A DNA stretch of 64,000 bases from Hyaloperonospora brassicae (taxonomy: Eukaryota > Oomycota > Peronosporomycetes > Peronosporales > Peronosporaceae), in the NCBI GenBank assembly GCA_947650285.1, contig CANTFL010000272.1:394609-458608 (forward strand), read 5' to 3'. Each line of letters begins with the position of its first letter. Position 1 is the stretch's first letter. Below the pieces are notes generated by a model. It worked only from the letters and a program-made list of their open reading frames with translations, ran no database searches and had not been told where the DNA came from. Positions 30,054 to 39,760 of the stretch are shown here, in pieces. Made by a program: the position numbers and the translations under genes.

Positions 30054-32435
30054 CTAGTTTAACATTTCTTCGACCTTCGGAGGAAACATCCCCGCATGCT
30101 TAGTAGGCACATACCACTGGCGGATCAAGTTAAAGAACTCTTCCATGGGGCATTTGCCATTCTCATGTACCTCTCCGCAGGCTGCACACACGTAGAAGCA
30201 CTTGTCCGATGGATGTCTTTTGCGACCGCACTTCTGACACGTTAGTCTCTGCCAGCATCCACGATCATCATGTCGCGTCGATCCGCAGTGGGTGCATGCC
30301 TTCGTTTTTCCACCTCGATCACGTCCATCTTCTTCACCAGCATTCTTCTGCCAGGTACGCCGATCTTGATCCGATCTCTCTTGACCAGATGTAGTGGTCA
30401 CACAAACTCGGCGGTGATCCTTGTCTTCATCAGATCCACTCAAATCCGATTCCGATCCGCTACTTTCGATCCGCTTACGGATCGCCCTCACCGCCCGAGC
30501 AGTCTTGGATGACGTAGGATTTGGATAGGCATTCGCTCGCTGGTGGAACTTGTTCGATCCTGTCGGCGTCTTCAACTGGCGACTCTCCATCCTTTGGCAT
30601 GCACGCAACGTTTCATCCAACTCGTTGACATCGGTCAATCGTAGTAGGGTCAGCTGCTTGGCCAGATCGCGATCGTCCAACGTGGCAATGAAATGTTCCA
30701 CATGTTCACGACGAGTGTCCGCCGTGGCCATCCTCTCGTCTCGGATCGCGATCTTGGCATGCTTAGCCGCGATATTTAGGCGGTGTAGATACTCCTGTGG
30801 ATTTTCATCTGATCGTTTCCGTGCGAGATAGTATTGTCTGGCCAGAGACACCCCTTGTCCTCCATACTGTACCATAAACTCATCCAGCAGTCTCTTCCAT
30901 TTCTTCCGAGTAGATCGACTCAGTTGGTTGTACCAGTTTCGAGCGGGTCCTGTCAGCAGATCTCCGAAAACCAAACACTTCTCCTCATCTGGTGCTTGAT
31001 CGCGCAAGAAGGTTAATTTAACCTTGCTGATCCAGCTTCTGGCCCGATCTTCATCTCGATCCTTGCCACTGAATTCTTTTAGCTCCGTCATCGCCGACAC
31101 TCTGATACGTTGGGGTATGCTATCACCATCTTGCAACGTCTCGGTTGTAGCTACCATAGCGTGTCTACGATCTTCTTGTCCCGAATCATCGGGATCGATG
31201 TCATCAGGATAAAAAAACTCCGGATGACGGGTGTACGACTGCACCGATTCCATCTCCACGTCGGGTGTGTATCTTTCGTGAGATCTAGCAGGCCTGATCC
31301 TTTGGCTTGGGTAGATCGCTTGATACGCCCGTTTCTGTTGATCTTGGCGAAAGCGTTCCATGGCCTCGTCGAGGTACGTCTGCAGGAGCCCTTGCGTAGT
31401 AATCGTCTTCTGCCCTTTAGCGCCTGTGGCCTTCGATCGCGAGTTCATCTTCACCGACTCGACTCGATCGCATAGCAGTGCTGCACCACTTGGGCCAAGA
31501 GACATCCGTTGGATGCCGACCGAATCGTCCGACTCCATTTCTGATTCCGCCGAGGCATATTGAGACGATCCGGTATGATAACCTCTCGGGACCTCGGCGA
31601 TCGTCGCAACTGCTTGATCCGCGGATTCGCGCTTCCCCGTCAGAGGAATTGACGATCCGGTATAATGGCCTTTCGGGACATCGGCGATCGTCCCCACCGC
31701 TTGATCTGCGGATTCGCGCTTTCCCGTCAGGGGAATAAGCTTGTCATACAGCGATCGACACGCTTGGATCACCTGATCCTGATCGCATTCCAGTAACTGG
31801 TTCGCATAGAACGCTCCAGCGACGTATCCCGCATCTTGCAACAGTTGGATGATCGCGCTGATCCCTTCTACTGCGTTAGTCGCCACCTTCGCACAGGATA
31901 TCGGGCCTTGTAACTCTCCGAGTAGCTTAGGATTCAGTATCCGTAGCACGGGATCATTCGATAGCAGATCCTCAAGCGCTTTCCGATGGAATCCCTGCTC
32001 CAGTTGATCCAACTGCCATCCTTCCGGCTTCATATCCAGATCTTCGTCTACGAACTTGATCGGTTTTATGATCGCTTTCACGCCGCGATCGCGTCGATCC
32101 GATCTGGGATCTTCTTTCTTCACTCGATCCGTCTTCGAAGTCGTCTTCTTTGACATTGCTTGAGTGGTCTTGTGTAGTTTTTGTTCAGTTTTCGCTGAAG
32201 GGTTTTCACCCAGCGGATCGTGTTTTGCAGCACGATCCGCGGTGGTCCCCAAAGGGACCATAGGAGGGGGTCGAGATTTATCTTCAAGATCGATTGATCG
32301 ATCTTCCTCTTTAATTTTCTTGTCATCAGAGCCCCTCCCAAAACTTTGGTAATCCGGGGATCCTTTAACATCACGCGTCGCAGGCGATCCCTTCTCCTCA
32401 AACGCTTCTATCCCAGGTTCAATCTTGATTTTCAC
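30054..32435 (-). CDS. gag: Element B Gag, 793 codons, with three zinc knuckles
   Basis: Gag is unbroken. The long frame begins with a GTG at 32435. The first ATG is codon 59, so the start is uncertain. A charged N-terminal third leads to a 29-residue tandem duplication ([18 protein letters not shown] and [18 protein letters not shown]). A capsid region with [20 protein letters not shown] and [19 protein letters not shown] follows. The C-terminus holds three cysteine knuckles: [28 protein letters not shown] and [13 protein letters not shown], the last with three residues before His. The protease lies downstream after about 160 bp of broken sequence. Confidence 0.9.
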   Translation of the reverse strand: MKIKIEPGIEAFEEKGSPATRDVKGSPDYQSFGRGSDDKKIKEEDRSIDLEDKSRPPPMVPLGTTADRAAKHDPLGENPSAKTEQKLHKTTQAMSKKTTSKTDRVKKEDPRSDRRDRGVKAIIKPIKFVDEDLDMKPEGWQLDQLEQGFHRKALEDLLSNDPVLRILNPKLLGELQGPISCAKVATNAVEGISAIIQLLQDAGYVAGAFYANQLLECDQDQVIQACRSLYDKLIPLTGKRESADQAVGTIADVPKGHYTGSSIPLTGKRESADQAVATIAEVPRGYHTGSSQYASAESEMESDDSVGIQRMSLGPSGAALLCDRVESVKMNSRSKATGAKGQKTITTQGLLQTYLDEAMERFRQDQQKRAYQAIYPSQRIRPARSHERYTPDVEMESVQSYTRHPEFFYPDDIDPDDSGQEDRRHAMVATTETLQDGDSIPQRIRVSAMTELKEFSGKDRDEDRARSWISKVKLTFLRDQAPDEEKCLVFGDLLTGPARNWYNQLSRSTRKKWKRLLDEFMVQYGGQGVSLARQYYLARKRSDENPQEYLHRLNIAAKHAKIAIRDERMATADTRREHVEHFIATLDDRDLAKQLTLLRLTDVNELDETLRACQRMESRQLKTPTGSNKFHQRANAYPNPTSSKTARAVRAIRKRIESSGSESDLSGSDEDKDHRRVCVTTTSGQERSDQDRRTWQKNAGEEDGRDRGGKTKACTHCGSTRHDDRGCWQRLTCQKCGRKRHPSDKCFYVCAACGEVHENGKCPMEEFFNLIRQWYVPTKHAGMFPPKVEEMLN
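31564..31737 (-). repeat. 87-bp in-frame tandem duplication within element B gag
   Basis: GACGATCCGGTA recurs at 31564 and 31651, so two 87-bp units encode two near-copies of a 29-residue segment. The frame is kept. Element A gag has only one copy of the corresponding stretch. Confidence 0.8.
32213..32259 (-). promoter_or_regulatory. Tandem RNA hairpins in the 5' part of gag (element B)
   Basis: In minus-strand RNA, GGTCCC-TTTG-GGGACC (32244-32259) is followed after 3 nt by GCGGATCGTG and CACGATCCGC around an 8-nt loop (32213-32240). Element A has the same pair with GGCCCC/GGGGCC and GCGGATCGC/GCGATCCGC. Both members of the changed base pairs differ, so the pairing is kept. Confidence 0.5.
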
Positions 32436-32463
32436 TTCTTGACTTGGGGACTCACGGTGAAAT

Positions 32464-32492
32464 CCCTGGTTCGAATCCGGGCACGCGCACCA
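32464..32492 (-). other. Element B primer-binding site, unusually long
   Basis: Read on the + strand, this stretch is the 3' end of a tRNA. A T stem CCTGG/CCGGG encloses the loop TTCGAAT, followed by a 7-nt acceptor strand, A and CCA. The minus strand therefore complements 29 nt of primer tRNA. It abuts the 5' LTR with one spacer base. Element A matches only the first 18 nt. It is not a tRNA gene, because the D and anticodon arms are absent. Confidence 0.85.
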
Positions 32493-32493
32493 T

Positions 32494-33756
32494 TGTGGTG
32501 GAGTGGCGATCGCTCAAATTATGAGTCGATCCCAACTCTCCACTGGCGCCCGGACGACCGACTAACGGAGGGGGTACTCCGATCCCGTGTTCTTGATAGC
32601 TTTCCTCACCTGGTGTACCCGTTGGTAGGGCGGGTTGCACTCTTCCAGGTGGACTCGTCTCAAAAGAAAACTTGACCGTGTTGGGGATGGGGGTGTGATC
32701 GTGCGGAAATCTTCACGGGATCACGGGGTACTTGTGGGTACTGACTTGAGTAACCCTGATCTCAACGAAATCGCCTTGTCCACTGTATGGTTGCTTGATC
32801 CGCGAGCCTTCTGACCACTTAAGCCGTCTCGCGATCTTGCGCCTTGCCTTTACTTGTCTTGCTGCGTCCGATCGCAGTTGATGTTACTTGAGGGTTCTAG
32901 AATACACCTGGCCAAAACAATCCAGGTGTCACACTTGCGTAGACGTGTACCGTTACTCTTTGTTCAACGGGGGGCCAAAAAATCCAACCCGGAAGAGATA
33001 ACGTGTGCCTTGTGAAGTAATTTGAACTCTATTTAATGTTATCCAATCAATCCTAAAACCCTACCCCTATGCCTATCCGTATGTCCTAACCAGATGCCAC
33101 GCGTCGCCTTTCCAGGAAGATCGCCCCCTCACATTTGTGTGGTCCACACCCAGTATATCAACCGTTGTGTCTTTCTTGTGGCTCACCCAAGATGTCCCCA
33201 CGATCCTACGAGCGGATCGCGATCCTACTAGCGGACCGCGATCTTGACTGGGGTTGTCCCCCCCCCCCGGATCGTGATCCTAGCCGTGGATCGCGATCTT
33301 ACTGGCGGATCGTGATCCTAGCCGTGGATCGCGATCCTACTAGCGGATCGCGATCTTACTGGCGGTTCGCGATCCTAGCCGTGGATTGCGATCTTACTGG
33401 CGGATCGTGATCCTAGCCGTGAGGATCGCGATCCTACTAGCGGATCGCAGCCGGAGATCAGACTTGCGATCCTAGGTTAGGATCGCGATCTTCCAGTGAA
33501 ATCGAGAGTCTTGTCTTGCCCTGTCTCACGACGGATTGCGTAATCAAAACGGGTCTGACCACCCCATAACCTCGTCCCAGATTGGACGATCCTATCCAAT
33601 TGGGTTTGGGGTACGTTATCGTCAGCCACCCGTCCCAGCTTGAATCATCCAATCACAGTGATCTTGGTTCAACCGAAACGTGGGACCCGTGCGATCGCCC
33701 ATCCTCGATGGCCACTCCACGTCCCAAAGAGATTTCTTTGAGACCGCTTTACCACA
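32494..33756 (-). repeat. Element B 5' LTR
   Basis: The 1263-bp LTR has the same termini as 20271-21610 and differs by only scattered bases outside the minisatellite. Its 19-bp array (about 33205-33450) has fewer units and a run of 12 C near 33250 that the other LTR lacks. Confidence 0.92.
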
Positions 33757-34504
33757 GTTCCGTTGAAATTGGGCGTGAGGTTTTTGGACTTTGATAGCAC
33801 AGAACGCTGTCTCGTCCTTGACTTGGATTCGAGATACGATCTCATCCTAGGCATGGCATGGATTGAATGCCATGAACCATGGATCGATTGAAGGTCTAAG
33901 ACCTTAGGCGCAACGCGCAATGTTCCTAGTGGAGTTTTGGAGAGTCATGAACCCACCTTTTCTAGGCAAGAAAAGCGCTATTGGCGCGAGCCATTGACGG
34001 AAGATGTCAATGTGCTGGACATTGGTATGTCGGAGTTGATTAACTCGAATGTCTATGACATGAATGTTGAGCGGAGCTCTTCTAATGTGTTTGAAGAGAG
34101 TTGTACTCCGTGGAGTGATACTCGTTGTGATAATGAGCACTGCATGCGTCAAGCATGGTTGGCCTACGGGCGGGACATACAGGAAGTAATTTCCATGATG
34201 TCAGTGCGGTGGCACGTGAAAATACACAGAGTAAGGGCGGCCGTGATGGCACCTCACTGAATGTCGGTAATGAAATTGATGGCAAGAATCCAGAGCGATC
34301 AGGGCTAGGCCCGAATGCTGTACGTGAAGTAGTCCGTGTAAATCCACTGGGTGAAATGTTTGAGTTACGTAACACTTCACCAGATGTCGTTCAAGACATA
34401 AGCTCTCGTCTAGAGCGTGCTAAGACAAATAGCAACCACGGGGACCCGACTATCCCGGCCTCTAGGAGGCGTAATGTTTCTGTGAGGCCCGGTTCCAGCG
34501 TAAG
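33757..34504 (+). pseudogene. pro: Element C protease C-terminal half and start of linker
   Basis: Directly after GTTC the protease resumes. It includes DSTERCLVLDLDSRYD and LILGMAWIECHEPW (about 33784-33885), the ILG motif of retropepsins, then a TGA near 33888. The remainder (33937-34260 and 34155-34517) is a poorly conserved linker in shifting frames. Confidence 0.8.
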
Positions 34505-36424
34505 GTGGCCACTGTGAAGCGCCCAACGTCTAAGAAGTCACGAAGTGATAATAGTAATAATACACTATATACACTTGTCAATGGGTTGACTGGCCAGATT
34601 GATGGCAATATTAGTCTTGAGACTCTTCCATCTTTGGATACTCTCTTTGAACTAGACAAAATGTCTGACGGCGAATTTAGCCAATCCTTACAGTCAGGAG
34701 AATTATCCGAGTTAGTGGTCATACGACCAGATATTACGTTGAACTCATCCTCGTTATTGGACGAGTCTGTCCTTGAGGACACAAAGGCGGCATTGGATGC
34801 CCGTAGTGGATCTTCGATCCTTAAGGATCCTCTTGATCCGTTCTATCCTTTGGTAAAGGAGTTTCAGGACGTGGTGTGTCACAACCCACCGTCCGTCTTA
34901 CCTCCCGATAGAGGTGTACGTCATGAAATTTACTTGGTTCCTGGAACTAAATACTGCGTAACACGGCAGTGGCCTTTACCGAAGTAACAGTGCGACGTCA
35001 TTGACGACTTCTTTCGTGCAAAGCACGCAGCGGGAATCGTTCGTGAGAGCAAATCTCCTCATTCCACGCCCACATTTTGTGCTCGAAAGCCCAATGGAAA
35101 GTGGCGCATTGTTCATGCTTACAATAAGCTTAATGCTGCCACGATCCCGGCTCAGACACCAATCCCTCGGAAAGATGTTCTTCAGAACAATATGGTGGGA
35201 TGTACGATGTACAGAGCACTCGATTTAGTCGATGGTTATTACCAATTACTCATGCTTAAAAAAGATATTCCGCTAACAGCCGTGAGTCCCCCGAGCGGTA
35301 TGCTCTGGGAGTGGCTAGTTATGCCACAGGGCTTGTCAAACGCGCCAGCTACGTTCAATCGTCTTGTGACGCAACTGATTCGGCCTCACCGAGGTTATGC
35401 GCAGACCTACTTTGATGACATCGTCGTCCATAGTCGTGCTATGAACGGCCGGTCTGATGTGGATAATCACATCGACCATATACGAGCAGTGCTCGAGTGC
35501 ATGCGCACAAACAAGTTGTATGCCAACGCCTCTAAGTGCATCTTTGGTGCACAATAGATTCCATTTTTAGGGTGCTTCATTGGGAAGCGTGGTCTTAGAG
35601 CGGATACAGCTAAGATAAAAGCCATACTCGATTGGCCGGTTCCTCAGAACCAGAAGGACTTACGTAAGTGGCTTGGTCTTGCCAATTACTTACACAAGTA
35701 TAGTGCAAACTATGCAGACATGGCTCGACCATTATCCAATCTCCTTAAAAAGGATGTGGAATGGTGTTGGACGAACACCGAGCAGGAAGCCATTACGGCT
35801 GTAAAAGAGATCCTTCTTCATGCGCCAATCTTGGCTTTGCCCGATCCTGATCGGCCTTTCAGTGTCGTCTGTGAGGCATCTGACTTTGCCATCGGCAGTG
35901 CTCTGTTACAAACAGATAATGATGGACGGGAACGCGTCATTGCATTTGAGTCCATGCAGTTGAAAGCAGCTGAAAAGAACTATCCAGTTCATGACAAAGA
36001 GCTACTTGCAATGAAGTATGCTTTACTCAAATTTAGACTTCATCTGCTTGGCTCTAAGCCTTTTGTGATCTTTACAGATCATGCGTCATTACGCACTGCA
36101 ACCCAGTCGCCACATCTCTCTCAGCGAATGGCCCGTTGGCTCTCATTCTTTGCGGAATACAACTTTGAGGTGAAGTATAAGCCGGGCAAGCAGAATGCTT
36201 TGGCTGATGCGTTGTCACGCAGGCCTGACTATGAGCTTGCTCATGTTACGACTCTGTCATCATCGGTCACAGACCTCATTCGTTCGGCATATGCCAAAGA
36301 TGAACATTGTGTAGCTTTGCTACGTGCTCTGGGGAGCGGGGAGTTTAACGACTCAGACATTAAATTGTCGGCACGTTTGCGTGCGAGGCTACATCGATAT
36401 TCCATCGATCAAGGCCTGTTGTGA
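34505..36424 (+). pseudogene. pol: Element C linker, reverse transcriptase and RNase H (three nonsense codons)
   Basis: One frame runs from 34505 into the integrase at 36437, broken only by TAA (34985), TAG (35555) and TGA (36422). RT reads PNGKWRIVHAYNKLNAATIP, YRALDLVDGYYQLLMLKKDI, WEWLVMPQGLSNAPATF and the catalytic TYFDDIVVHS (about 35409-35438). The gypsy RNase H is complete, with VCEASDFAIGSALLQ, EKNYPVHDKELLAMKYAL, IFTDHASLRTAT and NALADALSRR. Unlike B, there is no second RNase H. Confidence 0.9.
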
Positions 36425-36436
36425 TATAGCACAGAT

Positions 36437-38089
36437 ATGGAGGATACTTCCCGTATCGTTGTCCCTCATGATGAGGGTTTGAAGTATCGCATCCCCTATG
36501 AGGCGCATGATACTGCGGTGAGCGGTCATCTCGGTCGAGAAAAGACATATAGCGCCGTGAGCCAATATTATTGGTGGCCCAAACTTTACAAATGGGTAAG
36601 CACATATTTGCGTACGTGCGAAACGTGTCAACGGGTGAAACCCTCAGCTCATGCGGCTGCGCCGCTCGCTAGTCTCCTTATACCCTCTGGGTGCTGGGAG
36701 TCCATCAGCATGGATTTCATGTTCGGTCTGCCGAAAGATGGGCAAGGCAATACGGGTATTGTAGTCTTTGTTGACCGTTTGAGCAAGATGGCTCACTTAG
36801 CGGCTGTGCCAGATACCATTGATGGTGAAGGTACAGCTACGCTGTTTATCGATCGAGTGTTTCGACAACACGGCTTGCCTGTGGCAATTGTCTCTGACCG
36901 AGACCCTCGCTTCACTGGGAAGTTTTGGAAGTCTATCTTCAAGGTGCTCGGCACACGTTTGGACATGTCCACAGCGGATCATCCGCAGACAGATGGTCAA
37001 ACCGAGCGAGTCAATCGCGTTATCAGTGATATATTACGCAGTGTTTGCGCTAATACACCAAAACGTTGGAGCTCGATGCTCCCTGTTGTTGAGTTTGCGT
37101 TAAATAACGCTGTTCACGCCTCTACAGGCTTTACTCCGTTCTACGTGAACGGTCTCACACACCCTCGCGTTCCGTTAACGCTACCACTGCGTGGTTCAGG
37201 TCTTGGTGGGGCAGAGATGGCCGATCGGCTTGCAGATATCAGCCCTGCTACTGTTCATAAACAGGTAAGCGAGTTTGTCGCAACGCGCTTGAATGTGTTA
37301 CGACACGTGCGTGATGCACTGGCTGATAGCCAAGATATAAAAAAAGGGCAAGCTGATGTTATAGGCAGAGGATGTATTGAACGTTATAAGGTCGGAGACC
37401 AAGTTCTACTCAATGCTAAAAACCTACCTACAAATGTAGTCTCTGCTGTCTTTAAGACAAAGTTGCGTCCGCGCTTCATTGGGCCGTTCACGGTCATCGC
37501 TAAGAAGGGATTGGAGTACACGCTCAACCTTCCGCGCAAACTGCGCACGCACCCAGTGTTCTACGTTGGCTTGCTTAAGCCGTATCGGGACCCGTCCCAT
37601 GTGAACTCGGAGGCGCTTGCGCCTGGAAATAAGGCCTTGACGTCGACTGTTGCATCCGAACCAGAAGGTCAAGCTGACCATCCACACGGGCTAAGGCCAA
37701 CTCCAACGCCTGAACACGGGCTTGCATCGCGCCGAGTTCATTCTGGGTCTTACCCAATGTCTCTCGGAGACCACTCAGCTCACGGAGCACCTTCTCATAC
37801 TCCTCCTTCGGTACCCCGACCGACACCGACGCTGCTCGATGAGCAAGGGAACCACCAGTTCCATGTGGAGAAAATCCTTCAGCGACGTCGTCGTCGTGGC
37901 CAATACCAGTATCTGGTGAAGTGGCGAGGGTACCCGGAGTCGGAGAACTCGTGGGAGTATGAGATACCCCTTCGGCAGGACTTCCCTTACGCCGTGGATG
38001 TTTTTGAACATCGTGGCCAGGGTCGCCTTGCGAGCGATAACGCTTCTCACCAATTGTGCTGGGAGGTGGCGTGTTGCTCCGCACCTTAG
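36437..38089 (+). CDS. int: Element C integrase with chromodomain
   Basis: This 550-codon frame is in phase with the RT-RNase H upstream. Zinc-binding residues are H24, H31, C61 and C64. The catalytic triad is D93 (SMDFMF), D154 (SDRD) and E190 (TDGQTERVNRV). The GPF-type region RPRFIGPFTVIAK leads to RTHPVFYVGLLKPYRDPSHV and a Pro-rich linker. The chromodomain follows (HVEKILQRRRRRGQ, YLVKWRGYPESENSWEYE, VDVFEHR, near residues 475-530). The last 515 bp overlap the antisense ORF. Length and motifs are normal for a chromodomain gypsy integrase. Confidence 0.92.
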   Translation: MEDTSRIVVPHDEGLKYRIPYEAHDTAVSGHLGREKTYSAVSQYYWWPKLYKWVSTYLRTCETCQRVKPSAHAAAPLASLLIPSGCWESISMDFMFGLPKDGQGNTGIVVFVDRLSKMAHLAAVPDTIDGEGTATLFIDRVFRQHGLPVAIVSDRDPRFTGKFWKSIFKVLGTRLDMSTADHPQTDGQTERVNRVISDILRSVCANTPKRWSSMLPVVEFALNNAVHASTGFTPFYVNGLTHPRVPLTLPLRGSGLGGAEMADRLADISPATVHKQVSEFVATRLNVLRHVRDALADSQDIKKGQADVIGRGCIERYKVGDQVLLNAKNLPTNVVSAVFKTKLRPRFIGPFTVIAKKGLEYTLNLPRKLRTHPVFYVGLLKPYRDPSHVNSEALAPGNKALTSTVASEPEGQADHPHGLRPTPTPEHGLASRRVHSGSYPMSLGDHSAHGAPSHTPPSVPRPTPTLLDEQGNHQFHVEKILQRRRRRGQYQYLVKWRGYPESENSWEYEIPLRQDFPYAVDVFEHRGQGRLASDNASHQLCWEVACCSAP

Positions 38090-38876
38090 GGTCGTGACCC
38101 GTGGCTACCATTGTAGCCGTAGCATAACGCGTACGTGTACGCAACTGGCCTCTGGCCTTGAGCTTGGCATACTCGAACCGGAGCTTCCGTTCCAGACCAA
38201 CGTCAGCCACATTGGCGCTGGCCCGCAGCGTTGGTACACTGCTAAGATGCCGCTTGCGGTACACCCAACGGATGAACTCATTATCTTCCTCCTCGGGCAG
38301 TTCGCCAGCGAATAACAAGATGGGCACGCCCTTTATCGGTCGAACCGAAACACCACGAGAAAGACTCTCAAGGTGTGCAAGGTACTGACCTTGCGTGGTA
38401 AAGGCTGGTTCGAGATACCTCTCATTTAGAGCCTTGCGAAAGGCGATATCTTCTGGCGACGTAGTCTCGGGGTCAATGGCCCATGTTGAAAGGCTACGGC
38501 CTTCCGTTTGACGGAGGCGTTGCTCCACGTCTGGTGTTGAGAACACGTAACCACTCCGGTTTCGAATTACCGCCTGGGTATGAGTGCGACGTAGAGCACG
38601 CTCCTCCTGCTGACGAATCAGCTGCTGTTGCTCGTCGAGCGGGTTCGTGAAGATGTTCTCATCTGCATCTGTTGTATGATGCTGCGCCACTGGCGAGGTA
38701 ATATCACCACGTTCAACGAACGGATTCGATGCTGTTAGAGGACGAGCCTCAGGTACAGCGGAGTGGGATGATATCCCGTCATCTCCATGGACACTGGTAT
38801 CACTACCATAGTCCACATCCTCGTCGGAGTCGAGGTAAGATGAAAGATTCCGAGACTCGTTGGGTGGCAATGCCAT
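37575..38876 (-). CDS. Antisense ORF of element C, 433 aa, overlapping pol
   Basis: A 433-codon frame with a true ATG at 38876 starts about 105 bp inside the 3' LTR. It runs back across the chromodomain and linker of pol (overlap about 515 bp). It is acidic and Ser-rich at the start, then has a Gln/Arg helix (DEQQQLIRQQEERALRRTH). The middle holds FRKALNERYLEPAFTTQGQY and FIRWVYRKRHLSSVPTL. A basic Pro/Ser region follows, then a C-terminal coiled coil (KVLRELSGLRETLGKTQNEL, VQALELALARVDGQLDLL). The layout is like B's antisense protein, but I see no clear sequence similarity. No known family. It is less decayed than pol, which has three stops. Confidence 0.75.
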   Translation of the reverse strand: MALPPNESRNLSSYLDSDEDVDYGSDTSVHGDDGISSHSAVPEARPLTASNPFVERGDITSPVAQHHTTDADENIFTNPLDEQQQLIRQQEERALRRTHTQAVIRNRSGYVFSTPDVEQRLRQTEGRSLSTWAIDPETTSPEDIAFRKALNERYLEPAFTTQGQYLAHLESLSRGVSVRPIKGVPILLFAGELPEEEDNEFIRWVYRKRHLSSVPTLRASANVADVGLERKLRFEYAKLKARGQLRTRTRYATATMVATGHDPKVRSNTPPPSTIGEKRYRSQGDPGHDVQKHPRRKGSPAEGVSHTPTSSPTPGTLATSPDTGIGHDDDVAEGFSPHGTGGSLAHRAASVSVGVPKEEYEKVLRELSGLRETLGKTQNELGAMQARVQALELALARVDGQLDLLVRMQQSTSRPYFQAQAPPSSHGTGPDTA

Positions 38877-38981
38877 GGTGTTTTGTGTTTAGCAACCGCG
38901 AGGTTAAGCACACACACACACCGACCTCTTCGAGGAAAGAAGCCGATTGACGTTTGGTGGTAACGTCAGTCTGGTGGGGGT

Positions 38982-39497
38982 TGTGGGACGGGGTTACACG
39001 TCGGCTGGTAGTCGACGATAGGTGTGGTGCACACAAGAGAGGGGGTTACCCTATAAAGTAATTTTAGAACACAGTGAGTGTGTCAATTGTTGAAGACCGA
39101 TGTCTGTCATCAATTGATTGCGAGATCTTTTAAGAGGTTATTTAGGACAGGTTAAATACGTTGTTCTAAGGTGTTCTTTTAGGTTAATTAAAGAAATAAA
39201 AATTTAGTTCCCCTTTTGATCAGTAAGAGACACGTGCCTCACGAGGCGTCGTTGATCGGTAGAAGCTAGCAATACCTGTGAAGGTAGCTACTCCTGCGCA
39301 CTCTGTGCTGTGATTCTTTTGAATCGTTTGGTCCCTTAGGAACGAGGACCGTAAGCTCTCTGAGCTTGTTGACTCTCTGAGTCCGGTTCGTAGAACCAGA
39401 TTTATCAAAACAAGCTGTAGCTTATAGACAAATGTCAAGTTGCTCGTAAGAGCGTTAAGTCTTCCTCTGACTTAAGGAGCTGTGTAGCTCCGCTACG
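38982..39497 (+). repeat. Element C 3' LTR
   Basis: Starts TGTGGGACGGGG and ends GCTACG, where the 5' LTR has GCTACA. It matches 18382-18857 except for a 40-bp insertion at about 39399-39438. ACACA follows directly. Confidence 0.88.
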
Positions 39498-39502
39498 ACA
39501 CA
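39498..39502. other. Target-site duplication ACACA, right copy (element C)
   Basis: This matches 18377-18381. Element A-left's internal sequence resumes after it. Confidence 0.8.
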
Positions 39503-39760
39503 TGACCGGTCCAGCAATCAGCAAGACGCGAGCCCAACCGAAGATATGGGGTTGCAAGACCCGCTCAACAAGGACGATCGACGATCAACAAGAACACCTA
39601 TGGCGTCCACACAATAATGAAGTTCGTGGGTATCTATACGATGAGGCATGACCTGCCAGATTGCAGCACTGAGAAGGTCTGAAAGTCAAATGAGATCAAG
39701 GTGCAAGAAAATGCACAGCTAGGTCGAAACTGTTGATCGACTAACAATGCAGGGGACAAT
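39503..39760 (+). other. Element A-left internal 3' end with polypurine tract
   Basis: This is non-coding sequence between the C insertion and A-left's 3' LTR. It ends GCAGGGGACAAT directly before TGTGGTAAAG. The same purine tract precedes element B's 3' LTR, which identifies it as the plus-strand primer site. Confidence 0.7.

Larger units (their letters stand above)
20271..33756 (-). mobile_element. Chronos-like Ty3/gypsy chromodomain element B with antisense ORF (13.5 kb)
   Basis: B is complete end to end, with LTRs at 20271-21610 and 32494-33756 and a GTTC duplication. In minus-strand order it has PBS, gag (793 codons), protease, RT, degraded gypsy RNase H, second plant/archaeal-like RNase H, integrase and chromodomain. 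An 839-868-codon ORF on the opposite strand lies before the 3' LTR. Pol is interrupted only by a few lesions: a conserved TAA and small frameshifts in protease, a one-base shift near 27655, and an in-frame TAG at 25212. The LTRs look about 99% alike outside their minisatellites, so this is the youngest element in the window. Confidence 0.93.
18382..39497 (+). mobile_element. Ty3/gypsy element C, interrupted by element B
   Basis: C reads 5' LTR (18382-18857), gag (18917-19949) and protease start (to 20270). It resumes at 33757 with the rest of protease, RT, RNase H, integrase and chromodomain (to 38089), then the 3' LTR (38982-39497). A large antisense ORF lies over the 3' end of pol. From 34505 to 38089 pol stays in one frame with only three in-frame stops, so C is much less decayed than A or D. 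The 5-bp duplication ACACA flanks it. Confidence 0.92.

Noticed and set aside
32464..32492. Possible tRNA gene (T arm and CCA end visible)
   Set aside because: D and anticodon arms are absent and it directly abuts an LTR, so it is a primer-binding site.
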